Positions 54,201-64,000 of a stretch of DNA of 64,000 nucleotides are shown piece by piece. The notes beneath the pieces are model-generated. The model ran no database searches and had not been told where the DNA came from. It saw only the letters and a list, made by a program, of their open reading frames with translations. The number at the start of each line of letters is the position of its first letter. The first letter of the stretch is position 1. Both the position numbers and the translations under genes were made by a program. The DNA comes from Motacilla alba alba (Eukaryota; Chordata; Aves; Passeriformes; Motacillidae): positions 14,867,619 through 14,931,618 of the forward strand of contig NC_052026.1 in NCBI RefSeq assembly GCF_015832195.1. The letters run 5' to 3'.

Positions 54201-56825
54201 TCCCTTGGTGAGTCTGTTTGTGACATCCCTGTCTGGAATGCCACAGACTGTCTGCAGAAACACAGCTCTGCTCTGGGCCTCTTGTGCTTTGAAATCAGTT
54301 GGTAGGCAAAAATGCAGTTTCAGTTGGCTTGTAGTGAAAGCTGAAAATCAAGTTTATAAAGACAAAATGGGATGGCTAAATGGCTTGGGAAAATCCAATT
54401 GTTAAGATTTAGAGAAAAAAGCAGGAATAATGAGAGAAAATAAGATTTTTTTTTTCAGATTAGCTGCCATTATGTTTAAAAAGCAAATGAAAACTGATCT
54501 TAACTGGCTGTTGTAGACAAATCTAGAGAACTTTGTTTGTAACAATTTATGCCTGAAGAGCTGTTTTATAGGGAGTTTGAGCCATTTGGGTAGGGATTAC
54601 CCATATAAACTTGCTAATTAGTTTGGTTAACTGACGTTTGTTTGCAACCTGCAGTATTCCAGTTATTTTCTTTCTAAACTACAGCAGAATTTTGCTAATA
54701 TTGCAAATAAAGGGTAATTGCCTTGTGTAAAGCATAGTGACAAGTTTTAATGTGATTGGTCTGGCTGGTCTATCAAATATCATTTTTATGGAGGAGTATG
54801 GTTGATTATATTGGTGCAATCTAATGTTTATACACATGCATTTATATAGACAGAAAAAGGAAGAGAAAGTGTGTAAAGGCAGCAGATAAAAAGAGAGATC
54901 AGTATAGCTTTCCATTTGATATCTCCAAAATGAGTGTTCATGCCCGATGACGTTCAATATCAATTTAAAACTGTTTGATAATTTCTTGCTTGGAAAAGAG
55001 GAAATTAGAATTCTAGAGTTATGATTCATTTTAATCAGAAAGAAATTGTCAAACATAAATCTCTCCTTGAGTAGTGAAAAGGCCTGAAAGCAGCCAAGAA
55101 AAATATCAATACTTTGCAAAGGAGGAATGATTGTTCCAATTCGTAGCTTAATTGACTTTGAGGCTTAATGAAAAACACTACAGTGCTGTTTGTACACATA
55201 GTTGCTCTGACAAACATGGAAATCTATGCTCCAGGAAGAGAGGCTAGGTAATTTATTTTACATTATTATTGATATAATTTTCTAATTGAGTATGAGCAGA
55301 ATGTTTGGATAAGACTGCGTAGCTCCAGATGTTAGTGGTATTCTCAAGAAAATACTTAAGAATATGAATGAATAAAATATTTCATAAATCACAGCTTTTC
55401 TTGCCAAGAAGCTCTCATTTATTTATTCCTGTCAAATAGTCTTTGAAGTACATATTAAAAGATAAATTGTAAGTTTAATATTTCATAAAAAGTATCATGT
55501 TTCTTTGGTAATTATTCCTGAGTGTTAAACCTACAGCTGTATTAAAGATTAGATTAAACTGTAAAAAGAACATTTGACTTAGCTTTTTAAGTAGAGACTC
55601 ACAAGGTAGAGATGTGACAAGAGAAGAGAGAGAAGCTGTGAAGAAAACCAACCAAACAAACATGACTCCTTGTTGTATTCCTTTCCCCTGAAGTATTCCT
55701 CACTGAAGGAGTGATTTATATTCTTGCTGATTAAGTAACTGAATTAAATTAAAACCTGATAAGTGAGTCTTTGTATTCCAGTTGTGATCCTGTGAAGTGC
55801 AGAAAGACAAGAAGCAAACTGGGCACATTTACCAGACCATGGGCAGCAGTTTTCATGTGGTCACTGTGTGTTTTCCCCTCGAGGAAGGGGCTCTGTTTTC
55901 CCATAAAGTGTTTTGTCTCCACTGCTGTCCTTGGTTTAGAATTTTTTGTAAACTTCCTCATGGTTAGTGACAGGTTTTCATTTATGGGAAAAGCTGGAGA
56001 CTGCCTAGGAGATGGCTTTGGAGGTGTAGTAAATACTGACTGAAACCTCATTGATTCTGTTAGTACAGAAACAAAGGGTTTCAAAGTGCTGCTAAATAAA
56101 AGCTCTTAAAAATAATCCTCAAAAAAGGAGATATTTCAGAATATCCTACAAGTAAAGCACATGAATTTCTGTGAGAATATTACTTCCAATATTCTGTTAT
56201 TATTTTGTGAAAAAGAATTGTCTTGTTTCAAAGCAGGATATCCTAAACTATGTATTGCTGGCTCACATGCCATCATGGTGTAATATACACTTAGAAAGGC
56301 CTGCAATATATGGACATATTTCATTTTCCAGTGCTTGAGCAGTGCCTGTGCTGAAGAATCATGTTAAAAGGAGTTATCCAAACCTTGCTGTGGGGAAAAG
56401 GCCTTGCAGGAAGGGGCAGTATCTTGTATTAAATGAACTGGTAATGCAATTAAAAAAAATCTGCATCAACTTGTCTCACTTGCAGCTGTGGACCCTCCAA
56501 CTAAAGAATTATTGCCTCTGCTGAGTATAAGGCCTTTTTCAATTCTTCAGGATGTGATCCAGATTTTTCTGAAACGAAGGGATCTTTTAATTAACTAATT
56601 GCAGTGCAATCAGACCATATGTTACTTGTGGAGAATTGACAGTATAAACATTACCCAGTTCTGTTGCTGGCAACAACTCATTGGGACCAATATGAATGTA
56701 TGACCAGATTTTGGCCATAATGTTTAAGAATTCAGTAATTTCTGCGAGTAATCTGCTCAGTTGAGAAACCTTAAGAGAGTGATGTGTGCTGCAAAGCTAT
56801 TTTCCAAATACAGATGCTTAAAAAT

Positions 56826-56911
56826 CCCCCCCCCCCCACATGAAGTTAAAAACATGGAACAGTACAATCAACATTTACATGGATGGATTGTTGAGGTCTT
56901 TTTTTTTTTTT
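56826..56911 (+). repeat. Poly(C) run and poly(T) run
   Basis: Twelve C residues at 56,826-56,837 and about 13 T residues ending at 56,911. Both are likely to be length-unstable and error-prone in assembly. Confidence 0.85.
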
Positions 56912-57499
56912 GTACACCATAAACATATGGCATGAATTTGATTTCATTACAGATGCTGAGAAAAGGGAAAGGCAAATATTTATATTACATTCATGTTTTA
57001 CAGTAAAAACACTGTTCAGTTTGTTTATACAGTTCCACTGTTACAGTTTTTATGGTTAGTAATGAAACTGCTGTAAAACAGAGTCTGAATTATATAGCAG
57101 ATGTGTTAAGCCCCTAACTTTCAGGGTTGGGCATCCTCCTGAATACTGATAGCAGTTACTTGCAGAGTTGATGCACTGGCTGCAGCTGAGCTGTTTCACA
57201 CTCACATCTTCATCTGCAGTTAGCTCTGCACTGGTGCTGTATGGATGCTTACAACAGGTAGAGTTTGATTGTTTATGATGAAGCAAGCAGCCTAAGAGGG
57301 CAGCGTGCCCAGCCCCTCCCAGGGTGCCCTGCCTGCCTCTGCTGCAGGGCCAGGGTTTGTTCCACTGGGGACCTGCTGCCTTTAACAGCTTCCAACCCCC
57401 AAACCTGAGCTCACCCTTACACCTTGACCCTTGCCCCAAATCCAGGAGCATTGGTTTCTCTGGGTCTGGATTGGAGGCACTTGAGGCAGCAGTTCATGT

Positions 57500-58170
57500 T
57501 TGGACTCAGGTGTTTATTATTTCTTATCAGTAAAACAGTCTCACAGCCGTGAGTTCTGCAGCTTTTTTATTAGAAGGCACAAAATGGCCAACAATCTCTT
57601 GTTACAAGGTCTTTTAAGACTAAACTATCCGATTAAGAACTGACACCTGGATTATTTTCCCTTTTAACCCAGTAACTGATCCCAAAGAGCCCCAATGCGG
57701 ACTTCTCTGCCCAATTACAAAATGCCACCCAAACCCATGAGGAAGAAGGAAGGAGAAGCATGAAGAAGCAGCCCAGGATGACACCCAGTGCCCTCCATCT
57801 TGCTTCCATCCACAACATACTAAAAATCCCAAAACTTAAATTTCTCACCAAGTGACACACCTACACTACTTTCTATAACCTATTTCACACTTTTGTGGGT
57901 TCCAGTCTATCTTGAAGTCTAGGAAACTTTCTCCATGAATGAGGGTCAAAGTCAGTGCTCCCCTGGGGGTCAGGACGCCCCACAGCAGACAGAGAAATAT
58001 TCCTGGTGCTCTGGGTTCCTACACAGGAGCAAACCCTAAATCTGTTTGCACCCCAAAGCACCCAGGTGTGTCTGAGTTCATAACTGTACCCAGCTGATAG
58101 GGACTGAGCACTCCCAGAGCTATCAGGTTGCAGGGTTTTTAACATAGTAAGACAATTGGCCATGGTTTCC
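57500..58170 (-). mobile_element. Solo LTR of a songbird endogenous retrovirus (ERVL-like), minus strand
   Basis: About 670 bases read on the minus strand as a typical LTR: a U3 part with no coding content, a polyadenylation signal AATAAA (plus-strand TTTATT at 57,566-57,571), then a short R/U5 ending near AAACACCTGAGTCC. The sequence matches an LTR family I recall from passerine genomes; the exact family name is uncertain. No retroviral genes flank it, so it appears to be a solo LTR left by recombination. The left edge may extend to about 57,300, where a GC-rich patch begins. Target-site duplications were not resolved. Confidence 0.6.
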
Positions 58171-58899
58171 TCCAGTAAAGAAAAAAAGTTGTCTTTTGAG
58201 TTGACTTAATTACTTCTAGTCTTACAATTCTCTTCACGTTCCAATATCTGTTACACGTGTATTAAAAAAAAATCTAAAATGTAATTTTAAAAGAAGTCAC
58301 AGTATTTTACTATTCCTTAATTTTTTCCTCCAGTCAGCAGAATTTTATACATAGAAATGTTGAAGTGATCTTTTTGGTAATTTGTTTCTTTAGCACAGCC
58401 CTGCTGTTCTTAATCTGGAAATGTGAGTCACAAAATCCCTACCATGCCTAAAGCTTTATAATAATACTACTTAAATGCAGTTTGAGCTTTTTAACAAAAA
58501 AAAAAAATTCAAGATCCCCCCCTCAGACAGTAACAGACCTCAGGATAACCCCTTTAAAAACTGCACTTTATGCTTGGTCTTCAGTTAAAAGTCACTAGGA
58601 GACACTGTGTGCTCAAATATATCACCAACCTGTCTGGGGATGTCTGTCTTTATAAAAAAGTAGACTTTGTACATTGACCTGAGTGTAGCTTATAGGATGC
58701 AAAGTTTGGATTTTCTCTGATAATTTATATATTTAGTGTTACTTGGGTTTGGTCTTTTCCTGAACCTTTCTCTCTCAGAATGTGTTTTATAGAACTATTT
58801 AATGTTGCTGACATTGAAAACTTATTTACTGTAGTACAGATGGATGTGTTCTTACATTGAGTGAATTGTGCTGTCGCTGGATTTCTAGCTGTCACTTCT

Positions 58900-59575
58900 G
58901 GGAGAGGAGGAATTAAAGTGTCTGGATATATGAATATATATTTTAAACTTCTTCACAATTAATCTGATTGTAACATAAGCTTGTAATATATTCCATTAAT
59001 GAAGAAGACAAGCTTAGCTTATGGTAAATACAGTACTAAGTGTTTATAGTGCATTTCATATTTTACATGATTCCCTTTATAATTCTGCTTATCTTTTCAT
59101 TCTAATTCCCTAAAGAATGTATAAAAGAACCCCTAAAGAGAGTAATTACTGCTCTATTCCTTAACCAAGGCTCCTCTTGCAAAAAGAAATCTGAGCAGCT
59201 TTTTAAAGAAGGCAGTTTTAAATAAAAATGCAAATAAGCTGCTTTGTAACCACATTAATTACCCACCTAGCCTCTTATTACCGTGTTTGTATTGTTTGCA
59301 AACACTATTTACAGTCGTGTGGAAATTACCATTCCTGGGCTGGAGGAGCTGCTGGTGCTGGGTTGTGCTTTGGACCCAATTAGAGTGAGCCCTGTCTGCG
59401 GCGGGGCTCGGGGGAGCAGGAATAGCCTTGCACTGTCAGAGCAGGCATTAACTGGGCTGCACAGCACTGCCTTGTAATTATAGCCCTGCTCCTCCTCTGC
59501 CTCTGCATGGCTTCCATTCTCTGCATGCTAAAACTGAGCAGGCAGCTCTGTGGCTCACTCATGATTTAATGTGCA
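58900..59575. promoter_or_regulatory. Candidate conserved noncoding element in WWOX intron 5
   Basis: It contains an octamer-like ATGCAAAT (59,228-59,235), TTAATTAC, and a forkhead-rich stretch around 59,285-59,312 (TGTTTGTATTGTTTGC, then ACTATTTAC). A CpG-containing moderately GC-rich core at 59,330-59,560 follows. It is non-repetitive. The dense developmental-factor motifs suggest an enhancer. Texture only, no alignment. Confidence 0.3.
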
Positions 59576-61299
59576 CTCTGGTAATTTTTTTTTTTTGTGG
59601 AAGTCGTGGTAAATACTGGTGGGTGGTTTTTGTCACCAGATTTGTTCTTTGCTTTAATTTTATAAAAAGTAAACAAAAGACTCATGCTTTGGTGTTCAGG
59701 ATGTTACACATTTCCATTGATCACATTTCCACATTAATCCCTCAACTTTATTAGTTTATTTCATCAGCAGAAGTGAACAGGGTGGGCTGTCTGTTGGTAT
59801 TGCAGGCAGTGTTAGTGGGCAATGATTGTGGCTTTTCCAACACACTGAGGAAACAGAATGCTTCATAACAAAACACATTCTTACTTGTCAAGTGCAGTGC
59901 ACACTTGTTGCTAACCTGGTGTGTGTTGTGTTCTTGTCTTGGTTTTCTATGTCACAATTCTAAATGGGCCTTTAACCTAAAAATTGCCCAGAAATTGGAA
60001 CAAAACCAAAGAGGTGACTCAGCATTCATGTTTTTAGACTTAGAAGTGTTTTTCGGATCCCAAAGAATTTGATTTGGTTTGCTGGGTCACAGAGCCTGCA
60101 ATGTGAAGAATCAGTTAAGATTTGTTTCCTTCAGCTTGTAACGAGTCTATCAATATAGTTAACGAAATAGAAATATAGAAATGTTATAAAAATATTATAA
60201 TTATAGAAATATTTTGGGTTGAGCTCAGTGTGGGGAAGAAAAAGGTAGAGAGATTATTTTCTTCCTGCTTGTGGATCTGCAGTGCTGTGACAGGGTGATA
60301 ATGTTTAAAGGAATCTTGATGATAAACCCAAAAATCTTAAGGTCTTACTGTAAATGTAGTAGAGCAGGAAAATAGTAACTCCAGGATGGTGTAGTACAAG
60401 TGCAGAATTGTTATGCATTAAAAAGAAAGAAAAAAAAAAGATTAAAAAGTGGTTGCAGTATCACTTGCAGTTTTAACAGTGACAAGGGACTAATGTCAGG
60501 GCATCAAAAGAAGCACTGACTTGTTTCATGATCCACAATAGCTTATAAAACTGAAGATAATTATCAGGCTTATATGACTACAGAGCAGCATAAGTGACAT
60601 AAAACAAGCATAGCTGGAGCTCAACAGGAATGCAGGAGACGCCTTGAAAACAGACTTGCTGAGTAGAGTGCTTAAAAAGTGCTAATAATTTATGTGGTTG
60701 TCAATTATATTTGCAAACCTTTTATTACTATAAAGCCAAAGCATCATACTTTTCATTTAATTTACTGTCCTTTCTAGTTTCTTCTCATCCTTTAATTCCC
60801 TTTTATCTTAATAATCACCTTTGGAGGTGGTGTGCTAAACTTGTTCTTTCCCCTATTTCATTGGGGGTCACTGAGGCAGAGTATTAACTTCAACTAGAAA
60901 CTTTGCTTATAAAATAAAAGCAGGGAATTAATAGCAAAATGAGTATTTGGGGTAGCTTTTGTTAACTTTATTTTTACTAGAGCTAGGCAAAATAGGCTTT
61001 AAATGATCTTTGCAGTGAGTGGGCAGAACTGAAGGGACTTTAGGCTCTTAAGACCTCAGAGAACCCTTGAGAGTAGGTGGGAAAGAAAGTACAAAACCCA
61101 GTTCAGGGAAAATTTCAGCCTGCACTTGTATTCTGCTTTGGGTGCTGAGATGTTCTCAGTAATTGTTACTCTGCTGTTTAGAAGGACCTGCACACTGCCT
61201 GCAGCTGCAAAACAGGACATCCAGAGATCTGGAGTGCTGGTGACCCTCTCTGTGACATTTATGCCTTGTGTGGTCAGGGAGATTTAATGTTTTCCTCAG

Positions 61300-61760
61300 T
61301 TATACCAGCTTATAAATTTTAGGAACTGTTCATTAATATAGTCATGTTTAACATGTTATGGCTAGAAACAAAGACATGAGTGTATGTACTCATTTCTAAT
61401 TAATTTGTGTAATTATGTTTTATAATCTAGGTGTTTGCAAAGCAGAACATAGTACACCCCATTTACTGTCTGCTGTAGCTAATAAAAAATAATAGAATGA
61501 AATAAATCTTGAAACTAACTTTAATTGTAAGTATAGATTAGTTGTAAATTGTATCTTTGTTATGTTTATTTTTAATTCTGCAGTGTTGCAGGTTTGTAGA
61601 GCATCCCAATTAGTGTAGTTATTCGCAGTAATGATGAGTTAATTGCTGTAAATGCTGAATGTTATTTCAGTGACAATTTAAATACAGTACTGAGATACTT
61701 TTTAAAAATGTAGGACTGGAAATAAAGGGAAAAAGGAAATGGTGGCAATAATGAGCCTGG
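61300..61760. promoter_or_regulatory. Candidate conserved noncoding element in WWOX intron 5
   Basis: AT-rich but complex sequence with many homeodomain cores (CTAATTAATT near 61,396, CCAATTAG near 61,607, GTTAATTGC near 61,639) and no repeat signature. It looks like a long constrained AT-rich block. Texture only. Confidence 0.22.
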
Positions 61761-64000
61761 TTAATTTTATAAAGATTTTTTTCAGCATTCAAAGTGATAA
61801 TCTAGGTGAGATGATTAAAAATACATGAAGAAGAAAGAAATGTAACATTTAAGAATAAAATCTCTCCATCTCAGCTAATACCATTATAAATATGAACACA
61901 AACAAGGTAAACCTGTGTATTTCACTATGCACTTAAGTATTAATTAAGAACATTTGATTGAGCCCATCTGAAATGGATTTCTGTTCTTGCAATGCTGTTT
62001 ATGTTTTCCTGCCAAAGCCTCTCTGGCTTCCCGCTCATCTCGAGGTTGGGAGCCCTCCCTGTCCATGGTCCCTGTCTGCTGTCTAAGGCAGTGAGTGTTG
62101 GCAGGTGAATGCTGTGAGTGTGTTTAAAGAGTAGAAAGTGCCTCTAGCTTAAGAGAGGAGTGCTTTCCCTTCTGATGAACTGTAGTAAATCCTCCCACTC
62201 GGAAGGCTGTGGAGTATACCTGTGAGAAAGGAGCTGATCCACAGTGTTTCCTTGAGCATGCACGCTATCAGAGATATTAATAGCTTCCTTCAGCAGTGTC
62301 CCACTTAGAGGAACTTTGAAATGAAATATTTCAATCTGTCCTGGTTAAATTAACCTTACATTTTCCTCTGAAATGGCATAACTACCTAGAGAAAATTTGA
62401 AGTGTACTATGTACTTTCACACTGCAGGGGGAAAAATGGTATCCAGGGTAGTATTTATGCATTAAATATTTATTTTCCAATTCAGGACTAGTTGAGTGCA
62501 GATTTGGTAATGGAAACTCATGCCATGTACCTCTATGTTTGATGACCTTCTTAAATAATCAGAGTAGTATTAAAACTCCTTGCGATATCATGACCTAAGT
62601 GGTAAGTTGGATTTTTACATACAAAAGACTTTATAAAGCATCAGCAGAAATCTGTTCCTTTCAGTTCTAAGAATGGTGCAGTAAAGGAAAAGCTTTTCCG
62701 CTCCTTTGGGGGAGTTTTTGGAGCCTTCCCCCATGCCAGGAATTCACTGAGGGAATAAAGCTGAGACCAACAATGCACAAACCTGAAAGTCACAGACATT
62801 CAGGTTCATCTGTTTGGTCCTGTTCTGACAGAAATCATTACGAGTTTGATAGATTTATTTATAAAGACTTGCTTCAATATTTAAAGTACATCTATTCCAA
62901 CATTTCTCATTTCAAGCTCGGCTGTGGATCAAGATGAAAGAAAAATTAAATTGTATATTGAAGAGCTGTTAATTGAACTGCACTGCATTTAGCAAGGGAG
63001 CATCAGCTTCAGGCAGTCAATACTACAGAGAATTTTTAATGTACTGTATCACTAGATTGTCAGTTTGTATTGGAGAATGCAAACAGACTGCTTCGACTGA
63101 TGATAAAGCCCTGGAAACTTCTAAGTTGTTGAGGGAAGAAAATGTTATTGTGCTTTGATATATTGTGACAAAGTTGTTGATGGAAGCAGGAACAACATTT
63201 TTTTAGGTGAATATTATTTGAATATCAAATTCTGATTGCTGGGTATTTCATTCTATAGTGGGTAAAGATTGGGTACTGATTTTTCTTTATGGGAGAAAAC
63301 CAAGTTCCTCAGAACTCTTGGACTGGCACTAATGGTACTTTACAATTTGAGCAGCTCTGAAAGTCTCATTTAAAAATATTAGTTCTCTCCAGATATAATT
63401 CTAAAAAATAGCATATCAAAAAGCTTTAGAAATGCTTTAGAAAAATGTTATCTCTTTTTCCTAAGGCAGTGTTAATTTCTTTTGTAGTTAATCTTTTGCA
63501 CTGGAATTTAGTACATTTATAGTTAAAGATTCCTTTTAACAGCTGAATTATTTAAGCACGTCTTCTGGGGTAACATGGTCTGTTTGGTGTTAAGTATGAA
63601 ATACTTTTTATTTCATTTTCTTCACTGATAAAAAGGAAATAACTAGAGGCATTTGTAGAACCAGAACAGATTTAGGACTGGGGTGTTAGATTAAAGATGT
63701 ACTATTCTAAGACATAGCTTGTTACAGTTGTCATACTTTGGGATAAAATTCTTCCTTTTGGTGTTCCTTACAGGGCTGAAAGTTCACCTTCAGAAAAAGC
63801 AAAGCAAGTCTGAAACTTGTTAATAATTTAAAAATGTCAGTCTGTGGTGTTTTCCATAAATGTGGTAGGTCTCAAGGAAGTGGTGTAAAGCTTAAAAGCT
63901 CCATACATTGTCTTCTCTTGAGCAGAAAGGTCTTCCATAGAGGCTGGGTTTAGTCTGGTTCATCTGGGTGCCTCTGTGGCATCTGAGGAGACTGGGAGTG

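Larger units (their letters stand above)
51229..64000 (+). other. WWOX: WWOX intron 5 (continues past window)
   Basis: At least 12.8 kb of AT-rich intron with no further WWOX exon found. It contains a poly(C)/poly(T) pair near 56.83-56.91 kb, the LTR at about 57.5-58.2 kb and candidate conserved blocks at about 58.9-59.6 and 61.3-61.8 kb. Confidence 0.85.

Noticed and set aside
57885..58163. 92-residue minus-strand frame inside the LTR
   Set aside because: It falls in the U3-like part of the LTR, which is noncoding. No retroviral gene similarity was seen.
51229..64000. WWOX exon 6 inside the window
   Set aside because: I looked for the expected continuation after RILGEW (the HKAKVEAMTLDLA-type sequence) and found no matching exon, so it lies beyond the window.

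Overview
This is vertebrate nuclear DNA, almost certainly from a bird and probably a songbird. It contains intron-split genes with GT-AG splice sites, CpG-island promoters, two recognisable CR1 LINE fragments, and a solo LTR that I recall as typical of passerine genomes. There is no sign of prokaryotic or organellar sequence. All long unspliced reading frames are incidental: they lie in GC-rich introns, CpG islands or simple repeats. The real coding sequence is in short exons.

Layout. Positions 1-6,180 are GC-rich intergenic DNA without a gene I can support, but with a few blocks that look like old regulatory sequence. Positions 6,180-25,390 hold a complete plus-strand NDRG4 gene: 17 coding exons plus one alternative first exon, two promoters (a CpG island near 6.2-7.0 kb and a TATA promoter near 14.5 kb), an optional 39-nt cassette exon, and a 2.2-kb 3' UTR ending at AATAAA signals at 25,350 and 25,366. 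The assembled long form is 403 residues; skipping the cassette gives 390. NDRG4 introns carry a large (AAGGG)n array, an (AAT)n array, a 30-bp minisatellite and a UG-rich tract.

Positions 25,390-27,991 are a short intergenic gap with a good CTCF-like motif and a minus-strand CR1 fragment that abuts the next promoter. From 27,992 to the end is the 5' part of plus-strand WWOX: exons 1-5 (172 residues), covering both WW domains, the nuclear localisation signal and the start of the short-chain dehydrogenase domain. Exons 6-9 must lie beyond the window. WWOX intron 4 (18.7 kb) and the visible part of intron 5 (12.8 kb) are AT-rich and hold a CR1 3' end, a probable older CR1, the LTR, homopolymers and several candidate conserved noncoding blocks.

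The two genes are not known to act together. NDRG4 is a cytoplasmic, catalytically dead alpha/beta-hydrolase-fold protein of brain and heart. WWOX is a WW-domain oxidoreductase and tumour suppressor. In humans both are on 16q but far apart (16q21 and 16q23), so their adjacency here is the main large-scale observation. I found no evidence of an undescribed biological system. The items most worth a second look are the junction between the genes, the (AAGGG)n array, the UG-tract/cassette arrangement and the doubled CACGTG upstream of the second NDRG4 promoter.
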